NCBI RefSeq assembly: GCF_900114645.1
Contig: NZ_FOTR01000003.1
Location: 434,001-498,000, forward strand
Origin: Gracilibacillus orientalis
Lineage (GTDB): Bacteria > Bacillota > Bacilli > Bacillales > Amphibacillaceae
Length of the DNA: 64,000 nucleotides
Reading direction: 5' to 3'
The notes under the pieces were generated by a model. The model saw only the letters and a list, made by a program, of their open reading frames with translations, was not told the DNA's origin and ran no database searches. Positions 10,507 to 20,782 of this stretch are shown here, piece by piece; the first letter of the stretch is position 1; each line of letters opens with the position of its first letter. A program made the translations under genes and the position numbers.

Positions 10507-10548
10507 TAAAAAAAGCTTGAAGCATCACTCTTAGTGCTTCAAGCTTTT
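10507..10548 (-). terminator. Terminator of rpsF-ssb-rpsR
   Basis: AAGCTTGAAGCA and TGCTTCAAGCTT form a long stem around about nine bases. The minus-strand side ends in seven T (A-run from 10508). It lies just after the rpsR stop codon. Confidence 0.92.
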
Positions 10549-10556
10549 GACATTTC

Positions 10557-10802
<246 letters not shown>

Positions 10803-10807
10803 TTAAT

Positions 10808-11341
10808 TTAAAATGGTAAATCATCATCAGAAATATCAATAGGCTCTCCACTATCTTGGAATGGATTCTCGCCATCTTTATTTCCTTGAGTATTTTGATT
10901 GTTATTATTTTGATTATTGTTGTTTTGGTTAAATTGATTTTGATTTGCTTGACTCGGTTGGTTCTGATTTTGATTATATCCTTGAGATCCTTGCGTGTTA
11001 GACTGTCCACCAGTTGATCCACCCTTAGATTCCAAGAATTGAATCGATTCTGCTACAACTTCTGTAATAAACACTCTTTTTCCTTCTTGATCATCAAAGC
11101 TACGAGTTTGGATTCGACCGTCTACACCGACAAGACTTCCTTTATTCATATAATTTGCAAGGTTTTCTGCCTGTCTTCTCCAGACTACACAATTAATGAA
11201 GTCTGCTTCTCGTTGTCCTTGCTGATTAGTAAAAGGTCTATTAGAAGCTACCGTAAAATTAGCTACGGCTACGCCATTTGGTGTGTAACGTAAGTCAGGA
11301 TCTCTCGTTAACCTGCCGACAAGCACGACACGATTTAACAT
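10808..11341 (-). CDS. ssb: Single-stranded DNA-binding protein
   Basis: Binds single-stranded DNA at replication forks and recruits partner proteins through its C-terminal tip. It has 177 residues. An OB-fold covers about residues 1-105 ([15 protein letters not shown] at the start). A low-complexity Gln/Asn-rich linker follows (about 112-155), then the acidic tail ending DISDDDLPF, the canonical interaction peptide. The start at 11341 has AAGGAG eight bases upstream. It is cotranscribed between rpsF and rpsR. Confidence 0.97.
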   Translation of the reverse strand: MLNRVVLVGRLTRDPDLRYTPNGVAVANFTVASNRPFTNQQGQREADFINCVVWRRQAENLANYMNKGSLVGVDGRIQTRSFDDQEGKRVFITEVVAESIQFLESKGGSTGGQSNTQGSQGYNQNQNQPSQANQNQFNQNNNNQNNNNQNTQGNKDGENPFQDSGEPIDISDDDLPF

Positions 11342-11356
11342 CAGAACCACTCCTTA

Positions 11357-11647
11357 TTATTGATCGTCTTCACGAACTGTCATATAACGTATAATGTCGT
11401 CAGAGAATTTCGCTTGACGATTGAATTCGTTAATAGCTGTTTCATCACCTGCAAATTTAATAATTACATAATATCCATCACGGTGATCGTTGATTTCATA
11501 AGCAAGACGTTTCCTACCTACTTCTTCAACTTTTTCAATTTCCGCACCACTATTCGTAAGGAAAGAGTTAAAACGCTCGATTAGAGCAGTTTGTGCTTCC
11601 TCTTCGATATTTGGGCGGATGATGTACATGATTTCATATTTATTCAT
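11357..11647 (-). CDS. rpsF: 30S ribosomal protein S6
   Basis: Small-subunit protein that heterodimerises with S18. It has 96 residues, beginning [13 protein letters not shown], with the conserved [10 protein letters not shown] strand. AAAGGAGGTG precedes the ATG. First gene of rpsF-ssb-rpsR. The 5' leader carries a hairpin resembling the S6:S18 autoregulatory RNA. Confidence 0.97.
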   Translation of the reverse strand: MNKYEIMYIIRPNIEEEAQTALIERFNSFLTNSGAEIEKVEEVGRKRLAYEINDHRDGYYVIIKFAGDETAINEFNRQAKFSDDIIRYMTVREDDQ

Positions 11648-11668
11648 CCGTTTACACCTCCTTTTGGT

Positions 11669-11700
11669 CTTGGCGGCTCTATTTCTAAGAATAGAGCAAG
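11669..11700 (-). promoter_or_regulatory. S6:S18-type autoregulatory leader hairpin
   Basis: In the rpsF leader (minus strand) CTTG pairs with CAAG and GCTCTATT with AATAGAGC. An asymmetric CCG-containing bulge sits on the 3' side, just before the helix closes. This matches the described S6:S18-binding mRNA structure, in which the CCG mimics the 16S rRNA site so that excess S6:S18 represses the operon. Confidence 0.7.
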
Positions 11701-11735
11701 GAGTAATAGTATAGTCTCATTACTCACAATAAGAT

Positions 11736-11764
11736 ATTATATCAATTTTCGACTACTAATGCAA
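11736..11764 (-). promoter_or_regulatory. rpsF operon promoter
   Basis: On the minus strand TTGCAT (11759-11764) is followed after 17 bases by TATAAT (11736-11741), roughly 30 bases upstream of the leader hairpin. Confidence 0.8.
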
Positions 11765-11795
11765 ACAATAATTTTGCATATTACAAGTGATCCTG

Positions 11796-12896
11796 CTATA
11801 CGTTAAAACGGAAATGCATAACATCTCCATCTTTCACCAAATAATCTTTACCCTCTAATCTTGTTTTTCCTTTTTCTTTTGCAGCTTGTTCAGAACCCGC
11901 CTCAACTAAATCATCATAAGAGACTGTTTCAGCACGAATAAAACCTTTTTCAAAATCACTATGAATGATACCTGCTGCTTGTGGTGCTTTGATACCTTTT
12001 TCAAATGTCCATGCTCGTACTTCTTGCTCCCCTGCCGTAAAGTATGTTGCCAATCCAAGCAGATGATAAGTTGCCTTTATTAATTGATCTAAGCCGGATT
12101 CAGCAATCCCTAACTCCTCTAGGAACATCTCTCTTTCTTCTCCTTCTAACTCGGCAATCTCAGATTCCACCTTTGCACTTACGACAATTACTTCTGCTTC
12201 ATCTTTTGCAGCAAAATTTCTTACAAGCTGTACATATTCATTGTTATCAGCTTCCAGTAATTCATCTTCTCCTACATTGGCAACATAGAGTACTGATTTA
12301 CTTGTTAATAAATGCAGACTTTGGACAAGCTTTTGTTGCTCTTCTGTAAAAGAAACAGCACGTGCTGGCGTTTCTTCTTCAAATGCATCATTTAACTTTG
12401 AAAGCACTTCATATTCAGCCATTGCTTCTTTATCCTTCTGTCTTGCCATTTTTTCCACACGTTGCATTCGTTTTGTAACAGTTTCTAGGTCCGCTAAAAT
12501 AAGCTCTAAATTAATCGTTTCAATATCAGAGATAGGATCTACTTTTCCTGATACATGTGTAATATTTTCGTCTTGAAAACAACGAACAACGTGACAAATA
12601 GCATCTACCTGACGAATATGAGAAAGAAACTGGTTTCCTAATCCCTCTCCTTTACTCGCACCTTTTACAATTCCTGCAATATCAGTAAACTCAAAGGCTG
12701 TCGGGATCGTCTTTTTTGGTTTTACTAATTCTGTTAGTTTTTGCAATCTTACATCTGGTACTTCTACAATTCCAACATTTGGGTCAATTGTACAGAATGG
12801 ATAATTCGCCGACTCTGCGCCCGCCTGTGTTATTGCGTTAAATAACGTTGACTTACCCACGTTAGGTAAACCAACAATTCCTGCTGTTAATGCCAT
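11796..12896 (-). CDS. ychF: Redox-regulated ATPase YchF (Obg-family, OLA1 type)
   Basis: A universally conserved P-loop protein that binds ribosomes and prefers ATP to GTP. It has 366 residues, the usual size. G1 is GLPNVGKST (residues 9-17), followed by a coiled-coil insertion and a C-terminal TGS domain (RAWTFEKGIKAPQAAGIIHSDFEKGFIRAE). The ATG at 12896 (MALTAG) has AAGGAG about 11 bases upstream; the GTG four codons earlier overlaps that site. Confidence 0.95.
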   Translation of the reverse strand: MALTAGIVGLPNVGKSTLFNAITQAGAESANYPFCTIDPNVGIVEVPDVRLQKLTELVKPKKTIPTAFEFTDIAGIVKGASKGEGLGNQFLSHIRQVDAICHVVRCFQDENITHVSGKVDPISDIETINLELILADLETVTKRMQRVEKMARQKDKEAMAEYEVLSKLNDAFEEETPARAVSFTEEQQKLVQSLHLLTSKSVLYVANVGEDELLEADNNEYVQLVRNFAAKDEAEVIVVSAKVESEIAELEGEEREMFLEELGIAESGLDQLIKATYHLLGLATYFTAGEQEVRAWTFEKGIKAPQAAGIIHSDFEKGFIRAETVSYDDLVEAGSEQAAKEKGKTRLEGKDYLVKDGDVMHFRFNV

Positions 12897-12992
12897 GTTA
12901 ACTTTCACTCCTTAAGGATTCCGTCCATATGAACGTATCTGTCATAACAATTATAGTGATACTTGACCAAAATGACAAGTTATCTAAATGCG

Positions 12993-13021
12993 AAAATCAA
13001 GGGATTAAAGCCCTTGATTTT
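12993..13021 (-). terminator. Hairpin terminator between yyzM and ychF
   Basis: AAAATCAAGGG and CCCTTGATTTT form an 11-bp stem with a seven-base loop. It lies between two minus-strand genes and is probably the terminator of yyzM and genes upstream. Confidence 0.7.
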
Positions 13022-13082
13022 CCGATTTTCTCTTATTGATAAAACGTTTTTCTACCTTTTAGTATACCAGAAAAAATGATTT

Positions 13083-13098
13083 TGTTTCACGTGAAACA
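13083..13098. promoter_or_regulatory. parS centromere site (perfect 16-mer)
   Basis: TGTTTCACGTGAAACA is a perfect palindrome matching the Firmicute parS consensus bound by ParB/Spo0J. It lies in the gap between ychF and yyzM, about 2 kb from parB. Confidence 0.95.
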
Positions 13099-13115
13099 AT
13101 TTTATGAAAGTTTTT

Positions 13116-13310
13116 TCATTCCATATGTTCGAGTACTCGCTTCATTTTTTGTTCGAATTGTTTACGTGGTAACATGACCCTGTGCCCACATCCTTCACAC
13201 TTAATTCGAATATCCATGCCCATGCGGATTATTTTCCAGCGGTTTACTCCACATGGATGTGACTTTTTCATTTCGACTACATCATTTAACTGAAATTCCT
13301 TGCGCTCCAT
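13116..13310 (-). CDS. yyzM: DUF951 small protein, YyzM family
   Basis: A 64-residue protein with a Cys-x2-Cys (CEGCGH) and SHPCG motif typical of DUF951, and a KKSHPCGVNRWKI core. The family is widespread in Firmicutes near parB and ychF; the biochemical role is not established, though nucleic-acid or metal binding is plausible. The start is well supported by GAGGTGATA. Position matches B. subtilis yyzM. Confidence 0.85.
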   Translation of the reverse strand: MERKEFQLNDVVEMKKSHPCGVNRWKIIRMGMDIRIKCEGCGHRVMLPRKQFEQKMKRVLEHME

Positions 13311-13352
13311 GTTATCACCTCTATCTTAACACGATGGTCTAGTACTATTATA

Positions 13353-14363
13353 TTAGATTCTTTTATAAAAAGGAAATAGTAAGATAGCACAAAGCAGATA
13401 TAAATTTACAATACCATAGATTGGATATAAAAAGGCAACAAGCGTAGAAAAACCAATATTAGTTAACGGTGTTAGCACGACTAATAAAAGTAGTGCGATT
13501 TGCCACATATGATACTTTAAAAATCGGGTAATTCTTGTAACAAGTCCTAACACACTGGAGATAGCAGTAGTGAATATCGCACACCATAATAAAATTGACA
13601 TTAAAATATACGTATAGCTAGGGTAATTTTTTAGAATAGCGAATAAAGGAATTTCATATAAGATGATAATCTCGGATATTTGTATTAAAGAATTATTATA
13701 CAAAAAGGAGATAATTCCTAGAATAAAACCACTACCAACACTAGCAATCACTATTTCACCATTTGATTCGATTTTCTCCCCTACTGCTCCTAATACAGCG
13801 AGAATAGATAATATATTTAAAGCTGTAAAAGTAAAAGCTGCTGTCCAATTTGCTTGATGATCTAAAGATAAAATAAACGTTAATTGTTCATCCATTGTAT
13901 AAATCAATAATATGGATAATAAACCAACGATTAATAATGGTAGAATGATGACATTAAATGTGAGAACCCCTTTGACACCTTTGATAAAAATTAGAATGAT
14001 AAAGGCAACAATAAATAGAATCCCAATCCATTTGGATAGTTGAAAAGCTTCAAACGTTGCTCCACTGCCAGCAATCATAATCACCGTTGTAGACATAAGG
14101 TAGAAAAAAATTAAAATATCATAAAAACGGGCAATACGTTTACCAAGGATAATCTGCAGTAACGCATAATAATTGGACGTTTGATTTTGATAGCTTATTT
14201 TCATCGTAATACCAACAGCACAAATAAATAATAAAGAAAATAATATGATGGCTAGTCCACTTTCATGACCAAAAAATTGCCATAATTCTCTACCTGAAGC
14301 ATACCCTGCCCCAACCATTGTTCCTATAATTAAAAACATCCACTTCATACCCGATTTCCACAT
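13353..14363 (-). CDS. YkvI-like polytopic membrane protein (APC-type fold)
   Basis: A 336-residue protein with about ten transmembrane segments. The N-terminal GTMVGAGYASGRELWQFF motif is characteristic of YkvI-family and related amino-acid/polyamine/organocation transporters, where the Gly-rich unwound helix binds substrate. No substrate can be assigned. The ATG follows GGAGG at good spacing. It occupies the place of yyaD/yyaC in B. subtilis, so it is a local replacement. Confidence 0.75.
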   Translation of the reverse strand: MWKSGMKWMFLIIGTMVGAGYASGRELWQFFGHESGLAIILFSLLFICAVGITMKISYQNQTSNYYALLQIILGKRIARFYDILIFFYLMSTTVIMIAGSGATFEAFQLSKWIGILFIVAFIILIFIKGVKGVLTFNVIILPLLIVGLLSILLIYTMDEQLTFILSLDHQANWTAAFTFTALNILSILAVLGAVGEKIESNGEIVIASVGSGFILGIISFLYNNSLIQISEIIILYEIPLFAILKNYPSYTYILMSILLWCAIFTTAISSVLGLVTRITRFLKYHMWQIALLLLVVLTPLTNIGFSTLVAFLYPIYGIVNLYLLCAILLFPFYKRI

Positions 14364-14442
14364 AACTTTGCCTCCAAAAAAGCTTTAGATATATTAAAAA
14401 TATGCGACTTGGGACAAAGGTATGAAAAAAACTTACATCATT

Positions 14443-15147
14443 TTACACTAAAAAGACATAGCTAAAATAAAAAATAATGAAAATAAAAACAGCTGGAAGA
14501 AAATCACCTATTTTTATTTTAGTGATTTGTAATATGTTTAAACCTATCGCTAAAATTAATAGCCCTCCTATTGCCGTCATTTCACTTATAAATCCATCTA
14601 ATACATGTTGCGGGAGCCACTTATTAATCTGTACCGCAAGTAATGCAATAGATCCTTGATATAAAATAACTGGTATAACAGAAAAAATCACACCATAACC
14701 TAATGTAGTAGTTAGTACCATGGCCAGAAAACCATCTAAGAAAGCCTTCGTGTACAAGACTTCATGGTCTCCACTCAAGCCACCATCTAATGCACCTACA
14801 ATAGACATTGCACCAATGACAAAAATTAAGGTAGCCGTAATAAATCCTTCCGTGAGATTACCATTTCCTCTCTTGCTTACTTTCTTTTCTAATTTTTGCC
14901 CGATGACATTTAATTTATCTTCCAAATGTATACTTGCACCAATAATGGATCCGATTAAAAGACTGAGGAGAATTAAAATAATATTATCTGCTTGTATCGC
15001 CATCTGAATACCGATAAGGGCTACCACCAACCCAATTCCTTGTAAAGCTGTATTTTTAATCCTTCCAGGAATATTCGAAAAAACAATCCCTAAAATTGTA
15101 CCAATAATAATACATAAACCATTTACTAAAGTTCCTAACAAAGCCAT
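14443..15147 (-). CDS. DUF554 integral membrane protein
   Basis: A 234-residue membrane protein with about seven hydrophobic segments. It begins MALLGTLVNGLCIIIGTILG and contains GSIIGASIHLEDKLN and GAMSIVGALDGGLSGDHEVLYTKA-type features of DUF554 (YdfK/YqgA). Function unknown; a transporter-like role is usually guessed. The ATG at 15147 has GAAGGTGG upstream. It follows parB after a terminator, so it is probably expressed separately. Confidence 0.8.
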   Translation of the reverse strand: MALLGTLVNGLCIIIGTILGIVFSNIPGRIKNTALQGIGLVVALIGIQMAIQADNIILILLSLLIGSIIGASIHLEDKLNVIGQKLEKKVSKRGNGNLTEGFITATLIFVIGAMSIVGALDGGLSGDHEVLYTKAFLDGFLAMVLTTTLGYGVIFSVIPVILYQGSIALLAVQINKWLPQHVLDGFISEMTAIGGLLILAIGLNILQITKIKIGDFLPAVFIFIIFYFSYVFLV

Positions 15148-15179
15148 TGTACAGCCACCTTCACCAATATTTTCACATG

Positions 15180-15216
15180 AAAAAGCCTGATCATTTGCAC
15201 TAGCAAACAATCAGAC
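15180..15216 (-). terminator. Terminator after parB
   Basis: GCCTGATCATTTGC (15185-15198) and GCAAACAATCAGAC (15203-15216) form a mostly paired stem with a four-base loop. TTTTT follows on the minus strand. It ends the parA-parB transcript just past the parB stop. Confidence 0.85.
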
Positions 15217-15222
15217 CAAATG

Positions 15223-16056
15223 TTATTCCATCTTATCTAAAATACGATTTAAATCTTCTTCTGAAAAGAAATCAATTTCAATTTTACCTTTTCGTTTACC
15301 CTTATTAATCTTTACGTTTGTTCCAAAGTAATCTTTTAAATGATTTTCCTTTTCTGTGATGAAAATATCCTTCTTTTGTTTTTTCTTTTTCTTTGGTTGC
15401 TGATTATTTAATTCATTTATTAACGCTTCCACTTGCCGAACATTTAATTTCTCTGCTGTAATCCGTTTCACTACTGGTTTGACTTTGGTTTTATCCTTTA
15501 AACCTAATAACGCTCTACCATGTCCCATGGACAGTGCTCCGTGATTAATCTGTGCCATAACATCCTGTGGCAAGCTGAGGAGCCTTACAAGGTTCGCAAT
15601 ATGTGACCTGCTTTTTCCTAATCGCTTAGCAAGTTGATCTTGTGTGGTACCTAACTCATTAATTAAGCGATCATATGCGGTTGCTTCTTCTATTGGAGTT
15701 AAATCTTCACGCTGAATATTCTCTAATAATGCTAACTCCATCATTTGTTCGTCTGTTAACTCTTTAATAATAACAGGGATGGTTCCTAAATTTGCCTCTT
15801 TTGCCGCTCTATACCTTCGTTCCCCTACTACAATCTCATATCCTCTAATACTCTTTCTTACTATCAAAGGTTGTAGGATACCATGTTCTAAAACAGACTC
15901 TTTTAACTCCTCTAGTGCATCTGCTTCAAATACTTTTCGTGGTTGATATGGGTTTGGCCGGCATTTTGTCAGTTCTATTTCCTCAATCTTGTCAGATTCT
16001 TTTTCTTCGATTTCCGGGAAAAATGCATCTAATCCCTTACCTAATCCTCTAGCCAC
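15223..16056 (-). CDS. parB: Chromosome partitioning protein ParB (Spo0J)
   Basis: CTP-dependent DNA clamp that loads at parS, spreads, recruits SMC condensin and drives origin segregation. It has 277 residues. The N-terminal domain has the CTP-binding GERRYRAAK and ENIQREDL motifs. The central helix-turn-helix is around TQDQLAKRLGKSRSHIANLVRL. A Lys-rich linker leads to the C-terminal dimerisation domain. The GTG at 16056 (MARGLGKGLDAFF) is preferred; a TTG two codons earlier is possible. It overlaps parA by eight bases. Confidence 0.96.
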   Translation of the reverse strand: MARGLGKGLDAFFPEIEEKESDKIEEIELTKCRPNPYQPRKVFEADALEELKESVLEHGILQPLIVRKSIRGYEIVVGERRYRAAKEANLGTIPVIIKELTDEQMMELALLENIQREDLTPIEEATAYDRLINELGTTQDQLAKRLGKSRSHIANLVRLLSLPQDVMAQINHGALSMGHGRALLGLKDKTKVKPVVKRITAEKLNVRQVEALINELNNQQPKKKKKQKKDIFITEKENHLKDYFGTNVKINKGKRKGKIEIDFFSEEDLNRILDKME

Positions 16057-16810
16057 CTGCAATCACTTCCTTTGCTAAATCAAGGTAAACTTCTGCCCCT
16101 CTTGATTTAGAATCGTATGATATGATTGGTTTTCCATGACTTGGTGCTTCACCTAAACGAACATTACGTGGCACCACCGTATTATAAACTTTATCTTGAA
16201 AATATTTTTTTACTTCATCTATTACTTGTAAACCAAGATTCGTTCTTGCATCTAACATGGTTAACAGAACGCCTTCAATCATTAGTTCTTTATTTAAATG
16301 TTTTTGCACTAACCGAATCGTGTTTAATAACTGACTTAATCCTTCTAATGCATAATACTCACATTGAACTGGAATTAATACAGTGTCTGACGCTGTTAAT
16401 GCATTTATTGTTAACAATCCTAATGAAGGAGGGCAATCTATAATAATATAATCATAGTCATCCTTAATGTTATCAAGTGCTTTCTTTAGACGAACTTCAC
16501 GTGAAATAGTAGTAACTAATTCTATCTCAGCACCAGCTAGCTGAATTGTTGCAGGTATTATGTCTAAGTTTTCGATATCTGTTTGAAAACATACTTGACT
16601 TGTCTCAATATCTTCTACTAACACATTATATATACAATGACTTACATCTGCTTTATTAATCCCTACCCCACTTGTAGAATTACCCTGAGGGTCTATATCA
16701 ACAATTAATATTTTTTTATTAAGATGTGCTAAGCATGCACTTAAATTTACAGAAGAAGTCGTTTTACCGACGCCACCTTTTTGGTTTGCAACGGCTATTA
16801 TTTTACCCAT
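16049..16810 (-). CDS. parA: Chromosome partitioning ATPase ParA (Soj)
   Basis: Deviant Walker-type ATPase that works with ParB in origin segregation and regulates DnaA. It has 253 residues. The deviant Walker A KGGVGKTT is near the N-terminus (MGKIIAVANQKGGVGKTT), IDCPPSLG contains Walker B, and DIDPQGN is the switch region. The ATG at 16810 follows an AGGTAGGTG-type site. Cotranscribed with parB. Confidence 0.96.
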   Translation of the reverse strand: MGKIIAVANQKGGVGKTTSSVNLSACLAHLNKKILIVDIDPQGNSTSGVGINKADVSHCIYNVLVEDIETSQVCFQTDIENLDIIPATIQLAGAEIELVTTISREVRLKKALDNIKDDYDYIIIDCPPSLGLLTINALTASDTVLIPVQCEYYALEGLSQLLNTIRLVQKHLNKELMIEGVLLTMLDARTNLGLQVIDEVKKYFQDKVYNTVVPRNVRLGEAPSHGKPIISYDSKSRGAEVYLDLAKEVIAGG

Positions 16811-16980
16811 GGTGTCACCTACCTCTTGCATCTTTTCTCTTATTCTATCACTAATAATCTATTTAAAATAAAGATTTTTTTATTTTTTCAAAATAGTTTA
16901 ATCTATCACAGTACTAATCATCCAAGCCCCGACTGTAGCAGTCTCACTTTATACCCTTGGAAGCTACCCTCTATCTTGCC

Positions 16981-17017
16981 AAAAAACAACCCATCTTTCT
17001 AACTTATAAAGATGGGT
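16981..17017 (-). terminator. Terminator after noc
   Basis: ACCCATCTTT (16989-16998) and AAAGATGGGT (17008-17017) form a 10-bp stem followed on the minus strand by T-rich sequence. It separates noc from parA. Confidence 0.88.
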
Positions 17018-17027
17018 CATCATGTAA

Positions 17028-17888
17028 TCATTTTTTCTTAGGTATTTTGATCGTGAACTGATAATACTCATCATGATCCTGTTCATCTGTCTCTAAGTCA
17101 ATCCCAGTGTCAGATACCATGTCTAGTGATTGCCTAATCGTGTTCATGGCAATTCTCATATCTTTGTTAACACCTTTTAATCTAGGCTTTTTAGCAGGCT
17201 TTTTCTTATCAGATAACAGTCGCTCTATTTGAGCCTCTGTTTGTTTTACATTCAAATCCCGTTCAATAATCTGTTCTAAAACTTTCAGTTGAAGTTCTTC
17301 ACTCTTTAAAACGATCAATGAACGAGCATGTCTTTCCGTAATCGTCTTCTGCAAAATAGCTTGTTTCACTTGTTCTGGCAATTTCAATAAGCGCATTTTA
17401 TTTGCTATAGTGGATTGACTTTTACCTAAGCGTTGGGCTAATGCTTCTTGTGTTAACTCGTGCATTTCTATTAATTTCTCATATGCTGACGCTTCTTCGA
17501 TTACTGTAAGTTCCTCACGTTGCAAGTTTTCTATTAATGCTACCGATGCAGTCTCTTTATCTGTCATATTGCGAACAATTGCCGGTATCTTTTCCCAATC
17601 CAAGCTTTTAGCGGCTCGCCAACGTCTTTCACCGGCTATTATTTCATATTGTTCTGCTTCCTGATCAATAGATCGGACTACAATCGGCTGAATCATACCA
17701 TGTGTATGTAGAGTTTGTGCTAATTCTTTAATTTTTTCTTCATTAAAGATGGATCTAGGCTGGTATCGATTTGCTTCAATAGCATCAATATTGATGAAAA
17801 CTACTTCATCTTGATAGTTTCCTTGGTCCTCAATTTCGTCATCCACCTTATCACCTAATCCAAAAATCCGACCAAATGGGTGTAACAT
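17028..17888 (-). CDS. noc: Nucleoid occlusion protein Noc
   Basis: ParB paralogue that binds its own sites and membrane to prevent division over the nucleoid. It has 286 residues. The N-terminal [14 protein letters not shown] corresponds to the amphipathic membrane-targeting peptide of B. subtilis Noc. GERRWRAAK gives the CTP-binding motif and [23 protein letters not shown] the helix-turn-helix. The ATG at 17888 is chosen because it restores that peptide and has AAGGTGGT upstream. It sits between parA and rsmG as expected. Confidence 0.95.
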   Translation of the reverse strand: MLHPFGRIFGLGDKVDDEIEDQGNYQDEVVFINIDAIEANRYQPRSIFNEEKIKELAQTLHTHGMIQPIVVRSIDQEAEQYEIIAGERRWRAAKSLDWEKIPAIVRNMTDKETASVALIENLQREELTVIEEASAYEKLIEMHELTQEALAQRLGKSQSTIANKMRLLKLPEQVKQAILQKTITERHARSLIVLKSEELQLKVLEQIIERDLNVKQTEAQIERLLSDKKKPAKKPRLKGVNKDMRIAMNTIRQSLDMVSDTGIDLETDEQDHDEYYQFTIKIPKKK

Positions 17889-18036
17889 AAAAAACACCAC
17901 CTTTTTTCTGCTTAAACAAATTCAAATAATGTTGTATGAGAGCGAATACTTATCCCTGTTTATTAATTTAATACAAGGGAAAACTTGCTTAAAACTAGAA
18001 TTTAAGCAAGTCTTAGAAGCCGTTTTATATCCCAAA

Positions 18037-18052
18037 TGTTTCACGTGGAACA
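18037..18052. promoter_or_regulatory. parS centromere site (variant)
   Basis: TGTTTCACGTGGAACA; its reverse complement TGTTCCACGTGAAACA is one of the known B. subtilis parS forms. It lies between noc and rsmG. Confidence 0.92.
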
Positions 18053-18136
18053 TAACTAGTAATCTGTTACTCTTATTTTATCACAAAAATCGCGAAAGAG
18101 ATAAAAAATATGACTTATTTTTTATAAAAATATCTT

Positions 18137-18853
18137 TTATAAAGGATTTTTATTTGGAACACCTGGTTTTCTTGGGAACTTTTTTGGTGTTTTACGCTTT
18201 TTGCTAACGATAACGATATTTCTTTCCCCATTATTTTCTGGTAATGAAAAATGCCCAACACGTTGTAATTTTCCACCTAATAATTCCATTGCATCCTCAG
18301 CATCGGCAAGTTCCTCATCCACATTAGATCCCTTCATGGCAATAAACGTACCATTTGTTCGTAAAAGTGGTAGGCAAAGCTCAGACAAAACAGATGTTCT
18401 GGCAACAGCTCGAGCCATCACTACATCAAATTTATGTCTGAACTGTTCGTTTTTACCAAACAATTCTGCTCGATCATGGTAAAAACTTACACCTTCAAGT
18501 TCTAGTTCTGTAGCTAAATGATTTAAAAAGGTAATTCGTTTATTTAATGAATCTACAATCGTGACCTGTATTTGTGGAAAAAGTATTTTGAGTGGAATAC
18601 TTGGGAAACCAGCACCAGCACCCACATCACATACATGAAATTCATTAGTAAAATCAAAATAGAAGGCAGCCGTGATTGAATCATAAAAATGTTTTGCATA
18701 GACCTCTTCTTTATCTGTGATTGCAGTTAAATTCATTTTTTCATTCCACTCCACCAGTACGTGGAAGTATGTTTCAAATTGCTGTAATTGCTTTTCTGTG
18801 ATCTCTATACCTTCTCTTTTTAGATGTTCTTGAAAGGAAAGAAGATTCATCAT
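18137..18853 (-). CDS. rsmG: 16S rRNA (guanine(527)-N7)-methyltransferase RsmG
   Basis: SAM-dependent enzyme methylating G527 of 16S rRNA; loss gives low-level streptomycin resistance in other bacteria. It has 238 residues. The SAM-binding motif is [17 protein letters not shown], and VMARAVA is a family signature. The basic C-terminus [14 protein letters not shown] is typical. Two adjacent ATG codons (18853, 18850) follow GGAGTGG. It is directly downstream of mnmG. Confidence 0.96.
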   Translation of the reverse strand: MMNLLSFQEHLKREGIEITEKQLQQFETYFHVLVEWNEKMNLTAITDKEEVYAKHFYDSITAAFYFDFTNEFHVCDVGAGAGFPSIPLKILFPQIQVTIVDSLNKRITFLNHLATELELEGVSFYHDRAELFGKNEQFRHKFDVVMARAVARTSVLSELCLPLLRTNGTFIAMKGSNVDEELADAEDAMELLGGKLQRVGHFSLPENNGERNIVIVSKKRKTPKKFPRKPGVPNKNPL

Positions 18854-18862
18854 GCCACTCCT

Positions 18863-20755
18863 CTATTCGTTCGATACTTTAGCCACATTCCCTTGTTCAA
18901 TATACACTAAAAGAATGGAAACATCAGCTGGATTAACACCAGATATTCTTGATGCTTGAGCTACTGATAGCGGACGTACTTGTTTTAATTTTTCTCTCGC
19001 TTCTGTAGCAATACCACTAATCGCATCATAATCAATATCTTCTGGAACTAATTTATTTTCCATTTTTTTCATGCGTTCGACTTGTTGATTCGATTTCACG
19101 ATATAACCTTGATATTTAATTTGAATTTCTACTTGTTCTTTCACATCAGCCGCTAATACTTTTTCAGATGGTGCTATTTGTTCTATTACATCATAAGTAA
19201 CTTCTGGTCGTTTCATTAAATCATAAGCAAGAATTCCATCTTTTAACCTAGTACCACCGACAGACTCCATTAGCTGTTGCAGTTCTTCTGTTGGTTTTAA
19301 ACGAATATTGCTTAATCGTTCTTTTTCTTCCTCAACTAAATGTTTCTTTTCTTCAAAACGTGCAAATCGTTCATCTGGAATTAAGCCGATTTGGTGACCA
19401 ATATCAGTTAAACGCAAGTCCGCATTATCGTGACGTAGTAATAAGCGATATTCTGCACGTGAAGTTAATAAACGATATGGTTCATTGGTACCTTTTGTTA
19501 CAAGGTCGTCAATTAATACACCAATATACGCTTGTGATCGATCTAAAATTAATGAATCTTTGTCCAATGCCTTTGCAGCTGCATTAATACCAGCCATTAA
19601 GCCTTGACCTGCCGCTTCTTCATAACCGGATGTTCCATTAATTTGACCTGCTGTAAATAATCCTTTGATATTTTTCACTTCAAGTGTTGGCCATAATTGA
19701 GTTGGTACTACCGAATCATATTCAATTGCGTAACCGCCACGCATAATATCCGCTTCTTCCAACCCAGGAATACTGCGCAAAATTTCGTGTTGTACATATT
19801 CAGGTAATGAAGTAGATAGACCTTGGACATATACTTCATCGGTATTACGGCCTTCTGGCTCTAAGAAAATTTGATGACGTGGTTTATCATGGAATCGGAC
19901 AATTTTATCCTCAATGGATGGGCAATAACGCGGTCCTGTTCCTTTGATCATGCCTGAATACATAGCTGATAAACCTAGATTTTCATTAATAATCTCGTGG
20001 GTTTTTTCATTTGTATATGTTAACCAGCACGGAATTTGATCCAGAATTTCCTCCGTCGTTTCATAGGAAAAGTGTTGTGGATTTTCATCCCCTGGTTGAA
20101 TTTCCGTTTTATCATAATCAATCGAATGATTATTAACTCTTGGAGGTGTACCTGTTTTAAAGCGAACAAGATCAAACCCAAGCTCTTCCAGGTTTTCCGC
20201 TAATTTTACACTTGCTCGTTGGTTATTTGGTCCACTTTCATAAGAAATATCTCCAGTAATAACACGGCCGCGCATAAACGTACCGGTAGTAATAATGACA
20301 GATTCAGCACGGTATAATGCTTTAGTCTCTGTTATAACTCCTTTTACTTTACTATCTTCAACAAGTAATTCCTCAACCATTCCTTGTCTTATAGTTAAAT
20401 TCGGTTCTTCTTCTAATGTTTGCTTCATTTCTTGAATATAAAGTGGTTTGTCTGCTTGTGCACGTAATGCCCGAACAGCAGGCCCTTTCCCAGTATTAAG
20501 CATTCTCATTTGAATATATGTTTTATCGATCACTTTACCCATTAATCCGCCTAATGCATCAATTTCACGAACGACGATACCTTTGGCAGGTCCACCAATT
20601 GACGGGTTACAAGGCATAAATGCGATCAAATCTAAGTTCAATGTTAATATTAATGTTTTCGCTCCACTTTTAGCAGCAGCATATGCAGCCTCTACTCCTG
20701 CATGACCTGCCCCGATGACGATCACATCATATTGACCAGCTTCGTAAGTTGACAT
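18863..20755 (-). CDS. mnmG: tRNA uridine-5-carboxymethylaminomethyl synthesis enzyme MnmG
   Basis: FAD/NADH-dependent partner of MnmE that modifies the wobble uridine of several tRNAs. It has 630 residues. The FAD motif [12 protein letters not shown] is at the N-terminus, with [12 protein letters not shown] and [17 protein letters not shown] signatures in the middle and a helical C-terminal domain for MnmE binding. GGAGGATCAGCG precedes the ATG. Co-oriented with mnmE 27 bases upstream. Confidence 0.97.
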   Translation of the reverse strand: MSTYEAGQYDVIVIGAGHAGVEAAYAAAKSGAKTLILTLNLDLIAFMPCNPSIGGPAKGIVVREIDALGGLMGKVIDKTYIQMRMLNTGKGPAVRALRAQADKPLYIQEMKQTLEEEPNLTIRQGMVEELLVEDSKVKGVITETKALYRAESVIITTGTFMRGRVITGDISYESGPNNQRASVKLAENLEELGFDLVRFKTGTPPRVNNHSIDYDKTEIQPGDENPQHFSYETTEEILDQIPCWLTYTNEKTHEIINENLGLSAMYSGMIKGTGPRYCPSIEDKIVRFHDKPRHQIFLEPEGRNTDEVYVQGLSTSLPEYVQHEILRSIPGLEEADIMRGGYAIEYDSVVPTQLWPTLEVKNIKGLFTAGQINGTSGYEEAAGQGLMAGINAAAKALDKDSLILDRSQAYIGVLIDDLVTKGTNEPYRLLTSRAEYRLLLRHDNADLRLTDIGHQIGLIPDERFARFEEKKHLVEEEKERLSNIRLKPTEELQQLMESVGGTRLKDGILAYDLMKRPEVTYDVIEQIAPSEKVLAADVKEQVEIQIKYQGYIVKSNQQVERMKKMENKLVPEDIDYDAISGIATEAREKLKQVRPLSVAQASRISGVNPADVSILLVYIEQGNVAKVSNE

Positions 20756-20782
20756 CGCTGATCCTCCTTTTTGTTGTTAAAA

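Noticed and set aside
10260-10520. Plus-strand open frame of 86 codons between serA and rpsR
   Set aside because: Runs through a family A repeat and a terminator stem; no ribosome binding site and no recognisable protein.
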